Assembly: GCF_905171765.1 (NCBI RefSeq)
Contig: NC_053391.1
Location: 686,645,257-686,709,256, forward strand
Length of the DNA: 64,000 nucleotides
Origin: Bufo bufo
Taxonomy: Eukaryota; Chordata; Amphibia; Anura; Bufonidae
Direction: 5' to 3'
Shown here: positions 44,001 through 59,000 of the stretch, one piece after another
How positions within the stretch are numbered: position 1 is the stretch's first letter
How the letters are laid out: every line of letters begins with the position of its first letter
Position numbers and translations under genes: made by a program
Notes under the pieces: model-generated
What the model was told of the DNA's origin: nothing
Seen by the model: the letters and a program-made list of their open reading frames with translations, nothing else
Databases searched by the model: none

Positions 44001-47000
44001 GGGTATTGTCTCTAGAATTGTTATGGGGGTATTGTCTCTAGCATTGTTATGGGGTATTGTCTCTAGCATTGTTATGGGGTATTGTCTCTAGCATTGTTAT
44101 GGGGGTATTGTCTCTAGCATTGTTATGGTGGTATTGTTTCTAGCAATGTTATGGGGTATTGTCTCTAGAATTGTTATGGGGTATTGTCTCTAGCATTGTT
44201 ATGGGGGTATTGTCTCTAGCATTGTTATGGTGGTATTGTTTCTAGCAATGTTATGGGGTATTGTCTCTAGAATTGTTATGGGGGTATTGTCTCTAGCATT
44301 GTTATGGGGGTATTGTCTCTAGCATTGTTATGGGGGTATTGTCTCTAGCATTGTTATGGTGTATTGTTTCTAGCAATGTTATGGGGTATTGTTTCTAGCA
44401 ATGTTATGGGGTATTGTCTCTAGCATTGTTAAGGGGTATTGTCTCTAACATTGTTATGGGGGTATTGTCTCTAGCATTGTTATGGGGGTATTGTCTCTAG
44501 CAATGTTATGGGGGTATTGTCTCTAGCATTGTTATGGGGGTATTGTCTCTAGCATTGTTATGGGGGTATTGTCTCTAGCATTGTTATGGGGGTATTGTCT
44601 CTAGCATTGTTATGGGGGTATTGTCTCTAGCATTGTTATGGGGGTATTGTCTCTAGCAATGTTATAGGGGTATTGTCTCTAGCATTGTTATGGGGTATTG
44701 TCTCTAGCATTGTTATGGGGGTATTGTTTCTAGCAATGTTATGGGGGTATTGTTTCTAGCAATGTTATGGGGTATTGTCTCTAGCATTGTTATGGGGGTA
44801 TTGTCTCTAGCATTGTTATGGGGGTATTGTCTCTAGCATTGTTATGGGGGTATTGTCTCTAGCAATGTTATAGGGGTATTGTCTCTAGCATTGTTATGGG
44901 GGTATTGTTTCTAGCAATGTTATGGGGTATTGTCTCTAGCATTGTTATGGGGGTATTGTCTCTAGCATTGTTATGGGGGTATTGTCTCTAGCATTGTTAT
45001 GGGGGTATTGTCTCTAGCATTGTTATGGGGGTATTGTCTCTAGCATTGTTATGGGGGTATTGTCTCTAGCAATGTTATGGGGTATTGTTTCTAGCAATGT
45101 TATGGGGTATTGTCTCTAGCATTGTTATGGGGTATTGTTTCTAGCAATGTTATGGGGGTATTGTCTCTAGCATTGTTATGGGGTATTGTCTAGCAATGTT
45201 ATGGGGGTATTGTTTCTAGCAATGTTATGGGGGTATTGTCTCTAGCATTGTTATGGGGTATTGTCTCTAGCAATGTTATGGGGTATTGTTTCTAGCAATG
45301 TTATGGTGGTATTGTTTCTAGCAATGTTATGGGGGTATTGTCTCTAGCATTGTTATGGTGGTATTGTTTCTAGCAATGTTATGGGGTATTGTCTCTAGCA
45401 TTGTTATGGGGGTATTGTCTCTAGCATTGTTATGGGGTATTGTCTCTAGCATTGTTATGGGGTATTGACTCTAGCATTGTTATGGGGTATTGTCTCTAGC
45501 ATTGTTATGGGGTATTGTCTCTAGCATTGTTATGGGGTATTGTCTCTAGCATTGTTATGGGGGTATTGTCTCTAGCATTGTTATGGTGGTATTGTTTCTA
45601 GCAATGTTATGGGGTATTGTCTCTAGAATTGTTATGGGGGTATTGTCTCTAGCATTGTTATGGGGGTATTGTCTCTAGCATTGTTATGGGGGTATTGTCT
45701 CTAGCATTGTTATGGGGGTATTGTCTCTAGCATTGTTATGGGGGTATTGTCTCTAGCATTGTTATGGGGGTATTGTCTCTAGCATTGTTATGGGGGTATT
45801 GTCTCTAGCATTGTTATGGGGGTATTGTCTCTAGCATTGTTATGGTGGTATTGTTTCTAGCAATGTTATGGGGGTATTGTCTCTAGCATTGTTATGGTGG
45901 TATTGTTTCTAGCAATGTTATGGGGGTATTGTCTCTAGCATTGTTATGGTGGTATTGTTTCTAGCAATGTTATGGGGTATTGTCTCTAGCATTGTTATGG
46001 GGTATTGTCTCTAGCATTGTTATGGGGTATTGTCTCTAGCATTCTTATGGGGGTATTGTCTCTAGCAATGTTATGGGGGTATTGTCTCTAGCATTGTTAT
46101 GGGGTATTGTCTCTAGCAATGTTATGGGGGTATTGTTTCTAGCATTGTTATGGTGGTATTGTTTCTAGCAATGTTATGGGGGTATTGTCTCTAGCATTGT
46201 TATGGTGGTATTGTTTCTAGCAATGTTATGGGGTATTGTCTCTAGAATTGTTATGGGGGTATTGTCTCTAGCATTGTTATGGGGTATTGTCTCTAGCATT
46301 GTTATGGGGGTATTGTCTCTAGCATTGTTATGGTGGTATTGTTTCTAGCAATGTTATGGGGTATTGTCTCTAGAATTGTTATGGGGTATTGTCTCTAGCA
46401 TTGTTATGGGGGTATTGTCTCTAGCATTGTTATGGTGGTATTGTTTCTAGCAATGTTATGGGGTATTGTCTCTAGAATTGTTATGGGGGTATTGTCTCTA
46501 GCATTGTTATGGGGGTATTGTCTCTAGCATTGTTATGGGGTATTGTCTCTAGCATTGTTATGGTGTATTGTTTCTAGCAATGTTATGGGGTATTGTTTCT
46601 AGCAATGTTATGGGGTATTGTCTCTAGCATTGTTATGGGGTATTGTCTCTAACATTGTTATGGGGGTATTGTCTCTAGCAATGTTATGGGGGTATTGTCT
46701 CTAGCAATGTTATAGGGGGTATTGTCTCTAGCATTGTTATGGGGGTATTGTCTCTAGCATTGTTATGGGGGTATTGTCTCTAGCATTGTTATGGGGGTAT
46801 TGTCTCTAGCATTGTTATGGGGGTATTGTCTCTAGCATTGTTATGGGGGTATTGTCTCTAGCATTGTTATGGGGGTATTGTCTCTAGCATTGTTATGGGG
46901 GTATTGTCTCTAGCAATGTTATAGGGGTATTGTCTCTAGCATTGTTATGGGGTATTGTCTCTAGCATTGTTATGGGGGTATTGTTTCTAGCAATGTTATG

Positions 47001-50000
47001 GGGGTATTGTTTCTAGCAATGTTATGGGGTATTGTCTCTAGCATTGTTATGGGGGTATTGTCTCTAGCATTGTTATGGGGGTATTGTCTCTAGCATTGTT
47101 ATGGGGGTATTGTCTCTAGCAATGTTATAGGGGTATTGTCTCTAGCATTGTTATGGGGGTATTGTTTCTAGCAATGTTATGGGGTATTGTCTCTAGCATT
47201 GTTATGGGGGTATTGTCTCTAGCATTGTTATGGGGGTATTGTCTCTAGCATTGTTATGGGGGTATTGTCTCTAGCATTGTTATGGGGGTATTGTCTCTAG
47301 CATTGTTATGGGGGTATTGTCTCTAGCAATGTTATGGGGTATTGTTTCTAGCAATGTTATGGGGTATTGTCTCTAGCATTGTTATGGGGTATTGTTTCTA
47401 GCAATGTTATGGGGGTATTGTCTCTAGCATTGTTATGGGGTATTGTCTAGCAATGTTATGGGGGTATTGTTTCTAGCAATGTTATGGGGGTATTGTCTCT
47501 AGCATTGTTATGGGGTATTGTCTCTAGCAATGTTATGGGGTATTGTTTCTAGCAATGTTATGGGGTATTGTCTCTAGCATTGTTATGGGGTATTGTTTCT
47601 AGCAATGTTATGGGGGTATTGTCTCTAGCATTGTTATGGGGTATTGTCTCTAGCAATGTTATGGGGGTATTGTTTCTAGCAATGTTATGGTGGTATTGTT
47701 TCTAGCAATGTTATGGGGGTATTGTCTCTAGCATTGTTATGGTGGTATTGTTTCTAGCAATGTTATGGGGTATTGTCTCTAGCATTGTTATGGGGGTATT
47801 GTCTCTAGCATTGTTATGGGGTATTGTCTCTAGCATTGTTATGGGGTATTGTCTCTAGCATTGTTATGGGGTATTGTCTCTAGCATTGTTATGGGGTATT
47901 GTCTCTAGCATTGTTATGGGGTATTGTCTCTAGCATTGTTATGGGGGTATTGTCTCTAGCATTGTTATGGTGGTATTGTTTCTAGCAATGTTATGGGGTA
48001 TTGTCTCTAGAATTGTTATGGGGTATTGTCTCTAGCATTGTTATGGGGGTATTGTCTCTAGCATTGTTATGGTGGTATTGTTTCTAGCAATGTTATGGGG
48101 TATTGTCTCTAGAATTGTTATGGGGGTATTGTCTCTAGCATTGTTATGGGGGTATTGTCTCTAGCATTGTTATGGGGGTATTGTCTCTAGCATTGTTATG
48201 GTGTATTGTTTCTAGCAATGTTATGGGGTATTGTTTCTAGCAATGTTATGGGGTATTGTCTCTAGCATTGTTATGGTGTATTGTCTCTAACATTGTTATG
48301 GGGGTATTGTCTCTAGCATTGTTATGGGGGTATTGTCTCTAGCAATGTTATGGGGGTATTGTCTCTAGCATTGTTATGGGGTATTGTCTCTAGCATTGTT
48401 ATGGGGGTATTGTCTCTAGCATTGTTATGGGGTATTGTCTCTAGCATTGTTATGGGGGTATTGTCTCTAGCATTGTTATGGGGGTATTGTCTCTAGCATT
48501 GTTATGGGGGTATTGTCTCTAGCATTGTTATGGGGGTATTGTCTCTAGCATTGTTATGGGGGTATTGTCTCTAGCATTGTTATGGGGGTATTGTCTCTAG
48601 CAATGTTATGGGGGTATTGTCTCTAGCATTGTTATGGGGTATTGTCTCTAGCATTGTTATGGGGGTATTGTTTCTAGCAATGTTATGGGGTATTGTCTCT
48701 AGCACTGTTATGGGGGTATTGTCTCTAGCATTGTTATGGGGGTATTGTCTCTAGCACTGTTATGGGGGTATTGTCTCTAGCATTGTTATGGGGGTATTGT
48801 CTCTAGCATTGTTATGGGGGTATTGTCTCTAGCAATGTTATAGGGGTATTGTCTCTAGCATTGTTATGGGGTATTGTCTCTAGCATTGTTATGGGGGTAT
48901 TGTTTCTAGCAATGTTATGGGGTATTGTCTCTAGCACTGTTATGGGGGTATTGTCTCTAGCATTGTTATGGGGGTATTGTCTCTAGCACTGTTATGGGGG
49001 TATTGTCTCTAGCATTGTTATGGGGGTATTGTCTCTAGCATTGTTATGGGGGTATTGTCTCTAGGATTGTTATGGGGGTATTGTCTCTAGCATTGTTATG
49101 GGGGTATTGTCTCTAGCATTGTTATGGGGGTATTGTCTCTAGCATTGTTATGGGGGTATTGTTTCTAGCAATGGGGATTTCATGATGTCTCATCCCTCTA
49201 CAACCCCTCCTGGCAGCTGAATACACAGTTCCCGGAGGAGCCCACTACCTTTTGCTGATCCTGTACTCGGCCTTCGCCTGCTGGACTCCGGAGGCCACCA
49301 CCGACCGCTGCAGCTGGAGAAGACGATGGACACCTTTGTTACTACGTATCGTGTAACTTGTTAAATTTTGATACATTTGACACGATTTGAAGAATAGTAA
49401 CAGAAATCCAATACATGGCACCCGTCACCCAGCTTTCCTAGGCCCTGATGTATCACTGTCTATCCTACTGAGGACTGCAGGAAAGCTGGATGACGATGTC
49501 CAGTGGGAAAGCTGTAATTCCAGTCATCCTGGCTGTCACCCAGCTTTCCCGGTGACAGATAATATGAAGGTTTCCCAGCTATCTCCGTGTATCTGAGACG
49601 GTTATACGTCGTTGTGAGGTTTCTCCATTCTCTCCTTTGGCGGTCGCAGCCAAATCTTATGAGCAGAAGGAAAAAGCGACGTCATTCTGGCGCATGAATC
49701 CTCAACCCGACTTCTAGGAATGTGTAATGAGGAACGTCCCGGCTCTGGAGCCTCATAAAATGTCTCCCCCTCTGGAGGGGGCGACGTTCTGTTCTGATCC
49801 AGAGTAACCATAGAGAACAAAAACATCCAGTAATACACTGTGAGAAGTGACATCACCGGCTGTATACCGCCTGAGGGCTCGCGATCCGCAAAACACAGAT
49901 ACCGGCCGACCCGTAATAGAACTGTCCTATCCTTGTCTGTACTGCGGGTGAGACTTGGGAAAGTGTATGATCTGAGTGCAGCTCTGGAGTATAATACAGG

Positions 50001-53000
50001 ATGTAACTCCGGATCAGTACAGGATAAGTAATGTAATGTATGTACACAGTGACTGCACCAGCAGAATAGTGAGTGCAGCTCTGGAGTATAATACAGGATG
50101 TAACTCAGGATCAGTACAGGATAAGTAATGTATGTACACAGTGACTGCACCAGCAGAATAGTGAGTGCAGCTCTGGAGTATAATACAGGATGTAACTCAG
50201 GATCAGTACAGGATAAGTAATGTAATGTATGTACACAGTGACTGCACCAGCAGAATAGTGAGTGCAGCTCTGGAGTATAATACAGGATGTAACTCAGGAT
50301 CAGTACAGGATAAGTAATGTATGTACTCAGTGACTCCACCAGCAGAATAGTGAGTGCAGCTCTGGAGTATAATACAGGATGTAACTCAGGATCAGTACAG
50401 GATAAGTAATGTAATGTACACAGTGACTGCACCAGCAGAATAGTGAGTGCAGCTCTGGAGTATAATACAGGATGTAACTCAGGATCAGTACAGGATAAGT
50501 AATGTAATGTATGTACACAGTGACTGCACCAGCAGAATAGTGAGTGCAGCTCTGGAGTATAATACAGGATGTTACTCAGGATCAGTACAGGATAAGTAAT
50601 GTAATGTATGTACACAGTGACTGCACCAGCAGAATAGTGAGTGCAGCTCTGGAGTATAATACAGGATGTAACTCAGGATCAGTACAGGATAAGTAATGTA
50701 ATGTATGTACACAGTGACTGCACCAGCAGAATAGTGAGCGCAGCTCTGGAGTATAATACAGGATGTAACTCAGGATCAGTACAGGATAAGTAATGTATGT
50801 ACACAGTGACTGCACCAGCAGTAATAGTGAGTGCAGCTCTGGAGTGTAATACAGGATGTAACTCAGGATCAGTACAGGATAAGTAATGTATGTACACAGT
50901 GACTGCACCAGCAGAATAGTGAGTGCAGCTCTGGAGTATAATACAGGATGTAACTCAGGATCAGTACAGGATAAGTAATGTAATGTATGTACACAGTGAC
51001 TGCACCAGCAGAATAGTGAGTGCAGCTCTGGAGAAAAATGCAGGATGTACTCAGGATCAGTACAGGATAAGTAATGTAATGTATGTACACAGTGACTGCA
51101 CCAGCAGAATAGTGAGTGCAGCTCTGGAGTAAAATGCAGGATGTTACTCAGGATCAGTACAGGATAAGTAATGTATGTACACAGTGACTCCACCAGCAGA
51201 ATAGTGAGTGCAGCTCTGGAGTATAATACAGGATGTAACTGAGGATCAGTACAGGATAAGTAATGTAATTTACATACACAGTGACTCCACCAGCAGAATA
51301 GTGAGTGCAGCTCTGGAGTATAATACAGGATGTAACTCAGGATCAGTACAAGATAAGTAATGTATGTACACAGTGACTGCACCAGCAGAATAGTGAGTGC
51401 AGCTCTGGAGTATAATACAGGATGTAACTCAGGATCAGTACAGGATAAGTAATGTATGTACACAGTGACTGCACCAGCAGAATAGTGAGTGCAGCTCTGG
51501 AGTATAATACAGGATGTAACTCAGGATCAGTACAGGATAAGTAATGTATGTACACAGTGACTGCACCAGCAGAATAGTGAGTGCAGCTCTGAAGTATAAT
51601 ACAGGATGTAACTCAGGATCAGTACAGGATAAGTAATCTATGTACACAGTGACTGCACCAGCAGAATAGTGAGTGCAGCTCTGGAGTATAATACAGGATG
51701 TTACTCAGGATCAGTACAGGATAAGTAATGTAATGTATGTACACAGTGACTGCACCAGCAGAATAGTGAGCGCAGCTCTGGAGTATAATACAGGATGTAA
51801 CTCAGGATCAGTACAGGATAAGTAATGTATGTACACAGTGACTCCACCAGCAGAATAGTGAGTGCAGCTCTGGAGTATAATACAGGATGTAACTCAGGAT
51901 CAGTGCAGGATAAGTAATGTATGTACACAGTGACTGCACCAGCAGAATAGTGAGTGCAGCTCTGGAGTATAATACAGGATGTAACTCAGGATCAGTACAG
52001 GATGAGTAATGTAATGTATGTACACAGTGACTGCACCAGCAGAATAGTGAGTGCAGCTCTGGAGTAAAATGCAGGATGTACTCAGGATCAGTACAGGATA
52101 AGTAATGTATGTACACAGTGACTGCACCAGCAGAATAGTGAGTGCAGCTCTGGAGTAAAATGCAGGATGTTACTCAGGATCAGTACAGGATAAGTAATGT
52201 ATGTACACAGTGACTCCACCAGCAGAATAGTGAGTGCAGCTCTGGAGTATAATACAGGATGTAACTGAGGATCAGTACAGGATAAGTAATGTAATTTACA
52301 TACACAGTGACTCCACCAGCAGAATAGTGAGTGCAGCTCTGGAGTATAATACAGGATGTAACTCAGGATCAGTACAGGATAAGTAATCTAATGTATGTAC
52401 ACAGTGACTCCACCAGCAGAATAGTGAGTGCAGCTCTGGAGTATAATACAGGATGTAACTCAGGATCAGTATAGGATAAGTCATGTATGCACACAGTGAC
52501 TGCACCAGTAGAATAGTGAGTGCAGCTCTGGAGTATAATACTGGATGTAACTCAGGATCAGTACAGGATAAGTCATGTATGCACACAGTGACTGCACCAG
52601 TAGAATAGTGAGTGCAGCTCTGGAGTAAAATGCAGGATGTTACTCAGGATCAGTACAGGATAAGTAATGTATGTACACAGTGACTCCACCAGCAGAATAG
52701 TGAGTGCAGCTCTGGAGTATAATACAGGATGTAACTCAGGATCAGTACAGGATAAGTAATGTAATGTATGTACACAGCGACTCCACCAGCAGAATAGTGA
52801 GTGCAGCTCTGGAGTATAATACAGGATGTAACTCAGGATCAGTACAGGATAAGTAATGTATGTACACAGTGACTGCACCAGCAGAATAGTGAGTGCAGCT
52901 CTGGAGTATAATACAGGATGTAACTCAGGATCAGTACAGGATAAGTAATGTATGTACACAGTGACTGCACCAGCAGAATAGTGAGTGCAGCTCTGGAGTA

Positions 53001-56000
53001 TAATACAGGAGGTAACTCAGGATAAGTACAGGATATGTAATGTAATGTATGTACACAGTGACTGCACCAGCAGAATGATGAATGCAGCTTGTATAATTTG
53101 GAGGAGATGCTCAGAGCTTCAACTCACCCATGGAGCAGCAAGTTCCTTGATCTTCTCTGCCTCATAGTCACTGACAAAGTCATGGTAGAGAAGGATGTAA
53201 GGAGCCAGGTTCACCACCTGCTTCTTCAGGGGCTGGAGGATGAGATAGGGGCTTCTGTTTGTGTCATAAGAACACGTCAGTCTTGGATCCTCATGTTGAA
53301 AAGGCTAAAGAGGAGATGACACAGCAGAGGATGAAAGATGGAGGAAGCCCCGGCACAGGAGTATCTCTGTCATATGAGCCCCCCTTTTATGTATTTAACA
53401 GTGTAGCCACTGTGGTTCTTCCCCCCTCCAGTCATGGTCCGGCCTATCTATAAGCTGCAGCGACATGTCCTGATGATGTCATCACACTGATGAATGTGTC
53501 ACTATTTTAGGCCTCACGACCGTGCCGTTTTTTTGCAGTCCGCAAACCACGGATCTGCAAAAAACGGAAGCCGCCCGTATTGCCTTCCGCAAATTGCGGA
53601 ACGGAACGGGCGCCGGCAATATAAATGCCTATTATTGTCCGCAAAGCGCGGACAAGAATAGGACATGTTATATTTTTTTAGTGGGGCCGCGGCACGGAGC
53701 CACGGATGCGGACGGCACACAGAGTGAAGTGAATGGGTCCACATCCGAGCCGCCAAAACGGCGGCTCGGATGCGGACCCAAACAACGGCCGTGTGCATGA
53801 GGCCTTACAGTGTACATAGATCCTGTACCCGATGATGTCATCAGACTCAGCACCATGTGATGTCACTGACAGGTCTCTTGGATATCTTTACCAGTGACAT
53901 ATCTCTGTCTGTACCTGGGACCCCATAGTCTGGCAGAGCCCCTCATACAGGTCTCGTGTCCTCAGGTGGGTGACGTTCGGCCTCAGCAGGGTTGGCTCCT
54001 CCACGGCCTCTCTAGCCGGAGTCTCGTCTAATATCTTTTCATATTTGGCGACATTTAGGGCCAGTCTCATGTTATAAGGATCTGCAGGAGAGAAGTAGGT
54101 TATGGTAATAAAGCATTTTTTTAGAGTCGAGTTGCAGTATAAAGCGCAGCACATAAAGTGTCCTGTTTATTCATGAATAGAATGCGAGAACTGCACTAAA
54201 GACTGACACTTAGGAAAATCTGTTGGACGGAGGGACTTGGAGAAATATAACCTTTACTTTTCTGTCATGTATTTTACAAACTTGATCAGTGTGTGAAGGG
54301 TTTAGAACGGAGAAGCAGAAGATGAGTCCGCGGCAGGCGACCTGCTTGCTGATGGTTTCTCACATACCGTACAGCAGACACTCCCTGGAGAGACGTAACG
54401 CCCGAGACACGTTCCCTGTCTTGAAGAAGAGCAGATTGTCATTAAAGGGGTCGTCCCATGGAAATATTCGACATTTTTCCAACCAGCAGCTGGATTTTTA
54501 TACTTTTATACTTTTCATACTTCTATAGGCTACAGGAACCCCTTCACTAATGCAGACCCCCAGAAAAAATATTATTAACCCCTTCTACTGTCCTAGACCA
54601 TCTGGATTGTTTCCATTCATCCCTTCTCTGACCTAGCCTACGGATGTTACTGTTAACCCCTTCATCACCCTTGGTGTTATTATTAACCCCTTCAATGACA
54701 TAGATCCACCAGGAATGTTACTATTAATGCCCTAACTGCCGTAGACCGCCAGGGATGCTATCATGAACCTCTTCACCTCCCTAAACCATCAGGGTTATTA
54801 CTATGGTCCCGTCACTGACCGAACCTACCAGGGATGTTATTATTAACCCATTCACTGCTCTAGAAACAAATCAGATGTGATTAACCCTTTCACTGCTCTG
54901 CACTGCACCAGATATCTTATTATTAACGCCTTCACTGCCATAGACCACCTGGGTTGTTACCATTGTTCCCCTCGCTTACCTAACCTACCAGGGATGTACT
55001 ATTAACCCCTTCACTGTCCTAGACCACCAGCGATGGTTTTATTAATCCCTTGACTGTCCTAGACCATTTCAGATGTTACAATTGCTCCCTTCACTGATGT
55101 GGCCTGCCAGGGATGTTACTATTAACCCCTTCACTTATATAGCCTACTAGGGATATTACTGTTAACTACTTAACTATCCTAGACTACCAGGTATATTACT
55201 ATTAACCTCTTCACTGCCCTACATCACTAGGTATGTTACGATTAACCCCTTCACTGACCTAGACCACCAGGAATGTTACTATGAACGCCTTCACTGACCT
55301 CTTACCAGGGATGTTACGATTAACCCCTTCACTGACCTAGACCACCAGGAATGTTACTATGAACGCCTTCACTGACCTCTTACCAGGGATGTTACGATTA
55401 ACCCCTTCACTGACCTAGACCACCAGGAATGTTACTATGAACGCCTTCACTGACCTCTTACCAGGGATGTTACAATTAACCCCTTTACTGACCTAGACCA
55501 GCAGGAATGTTATACTATTAACACCTTCAGTGGCCTCTTACCAGGGATGTTACGATTAACCCCTTCATTGACCTAGACCATCAGGAATGTTACTATTGAC
55601 CACTTCACTAACCCAGTACCAGGAATGTTAACATTAAACCCTTTACTGCCCTAGATCACCAGGGATGTTACTATTCATCCTTTATCTTCCCTAGACCCCC
55701 ATGGGCAGAGTGCTAGCTCTGCCGCCGAGCATTAGAGTGGAGCTGATCTTAGTGCAGATCTTATGTTGATGTCACAATGTATGACTTGCGGTATTAAGCT
55801 TTTTCGGCAGGCATTTCTGCAACTAATTATCTAGATTCCTCGTGTCATTTCCCCGACCACAGGATGGAAATAAAAATCAGGCTGGAAATTTGTGTGAAAT
55901 GGATATCCTGCAGAGGAGCGAAGCAGTCAGCAGATCTTATTTCAGGTTTTATTTCTATGCTTATGAGGTAGGACGATTATAAAGTTCTTCTTCTACTGGA

Positions 56001-59000
56001 TGACAACAGAGAGTAAAAGAATCAGCAGCCACTGATGTCACTCACCTTGTAGTAGGAAAAAGCTAAGTAATCCAATGCATCTTCCAGGGAGCCCTGATCC
56101 TCCGTTAACCAGCTGCCATAGGAATCCCGGAACTTACTGACTGCCTCCTCGAGCCATGGGATAGAGTGGTAAAAGTCCTCCATGTCATAGGCCACCTGTG
56201 GGGTACAATGGAGGATGAGAGGCCATATAATATGGCATAAAATGAGATGTTATGATGTCATTAGTCATCTACAGGGATGGGCATTTCAATGTAAGATCAA
56301 CAGATTTAGGTTATTATCATTAGAGGGTCAGCAGAGTCATCTCATTATCATTAGAGGGTCAGCAGAGTCATCTCATTATCATTAGAAGGTCAGCAGAGTC
56401 ATCTCATTATCATTAGAGGGAGAGGACAGCAGAGTAATTAATTATCATTAGAGGGAGAGGACAGCAGAGTCATCTCATTATCATTAGAGGGCAGGTTCAG
56501 CAGAGTCATCTCATTATTATTAGAGGAGAGGGTCAGCAGAGTAATATCATTATCATTAGAGGGCATGCTCAACAGAGTCGCTTATTATCATTAGAGGACA
56601 GGGTCAGCAGATTTAGTTTATAATCATTAGAGGGCAGGCTCAGAAGAGTCACTTATTACCATTCGGGGAAAAGGGTCAGCAGAATCATCTTATCATATAA
56701 GGACTGGGTCAGAAGAGTCATCTTATTAGAGGACAGAGTCAGAAGAGTCATCTTATCACATTATCATTAGAGGATGGGCTTAGCAGAATCACTTATCATT
56801 CAAGGAAAGGGTCAGCAGAGTCATCTCAGTATGATTAGAAGGTAAGCAGAGTCATCTCAGTATCATTAGAGGGCAGGTTCAACAGAGTCATCTCATTATC
56901 ATTAGAGGGAGAGGGCAGCAGAGTCGCTTATAATCATTAGAGGGCAGGCTCAGAAGAGTCACTTATTACCATTCGGGGGAAAGGGTCAGCAGAGTAATCT
57001 TATCACATTATCATTAGAGGATGGGCTTAGCAGAATCACTTATCATTCAAGGAAAGGGTCAGCAGAGTCATCTCAGTATCATTAAGAAGAAATGTCAGCA
57101 GTCATCTCATTATTACAAAGTTGTTTTATTATAATTAGAGAGCAGGAGGTATAATGGCAGCTCCATTGTTCTGCTGAGGGTATATATAAGGTCACATAGG
57201 CCCTTTTACAGTTGTGGCAATTATCAGGCCCTGTGTAACTGGTGCCACCCGTCATTGAAACGCTTGTTTATTAGGCAAGCCCATCTTTTATATAGAACAA
57301 TCATCATTTACTGTCTGTAAACCATTGCTGCATGGACAGTAAATGCAGCTCTCCCATCGACACAACAATCGGGCAATTATCAGGAACGTTTGGTTCATTC
57401 CCGGTAATTGCCTGTGCATCGGCCTGTGTAAAAAAGCCTAAACACTATACACAGAAAAAAATACTAATAGTGACTAATTTTCACATTTCACTGAACGTCG
57501 AATGAGTTATTTGTGTATTTTTTTTAGCACAGTGTTTTCTTTTTGAAAAATAATCACAATTATTGAGTTGTCTTTTTGCTTTTTTCTCTGTAATTGTGGG
57601 ATTATGTTTCTTGAATTAGTACAGAACGTCTCTCTTCTGTGGCACCTCCGCGTGCCCCCCACATATGTTCCGAATTAATATAAGATTTGCTGTCGATTGA
57701 TTCCAGACTTTTAAACCACTCACCACGTGGGCAGTTTTTATATCTCAGTTACTTGCAGCCTAGTTCTAGACATAAATAAGAAGAAAAGTAAACTCTGGGG
57801 CATCTTCTTAAAAATAATGACTACATTTTTGAAGCATGATGCATGTCAATGAGGCACAACATTTAAAATGAAAAATAATGATGGCAGGAATGGCGGATGG
57901 CATCTTCGTGCAGCACATTTTAGGCTCAGAGCTGAGGGTTCAGAATATATAGTATTTTTTATACTAAAATATGCATATGAGGTACAAACCCCTCCACTGC
58001 CCTAGACCACCGGTGAAGCATTAATTACTGCACTACCTAGACCACCAGAGAAATTGGCATTAACCGTTCCATTATCCTAGACCACCAGGTAAATGGGTAT
58101 TAACCCTTCTATTACCCTAGACCAGCAGGGAAGCATTAACCCCTCCACTACCTTAGACCACCAGGGAGATCGGAGCCTAGATCATCAGAAAAGCAGACCT
58201 TAAATCTTTTATTAGTGTAGACCACCAGGGACACATTAACCCCTCCACAGGGATATATTAAGCTATTCAGTACCCTTAGACCACCAGGAAGCATTAAGCA
58301 CTTTACTACCCCTAGACCAACAAGGAATGGGCATGAACCCTTCCAATTATCTTAGACCACCAGGGGAATGGGTATTTACCCTTCTATTACCCTAGACTAC
58401 CTTAGACCACCAGGAAAATGGGTTTCTAGATCATCAGAAAAGCAGGACTTAAATCTTTTGTTACGTTAGACCACCAGGGACACAGGGAAATATTAACCTA
58501 TTCAGTATCCTTAGACCACCAGGAAGCATTAAGCACTCCACTACCTTAGACCACCTGGTAATAGGCATTAACCCTTCCATTTATCTGGACCATCAGGGAA
58601 GCAGATCTTAATTTTTTTCTTAACCTAGGACACCAGGGAAGCATTAACCTTTCTAGTACTCTAGACTACTAGGGTCACAGGTATTTCCCCTCCCATTACC
58701 CTAGACCAACCTAAATGCAAACAACCCCTTTACTGCCCTAGACCACTAAAGAAGCAGACATTAACCTCTCTAGTACCCTAAACCACCAGGAAAGCAAGCA
58801 TAAACCCTTCCATTATCCTAGACCACCATTAAGCTCTCTACAATGCTAGCCTTCCATATATGTTAGAATTTCCCCCCCGTAGTAAGCGTTAATCCTTCTA
58901 TTACTCTAGTCCTCTATAGAATTTGGCTTTAACTTCTCTTTTTCCTTAGACTATCAGGGTAACTTGCAATAACCCTTCACTACTTTAGACCACCAGGGTT

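Noticed and set aside
49602..52959. Minus-strand ORFs up to 337 codons rich in LFCWCSHCVHTLHYLSC
   Set aside because: Antisense reading of the 92/97-bp array. Frames change with each 5-bp length variant.
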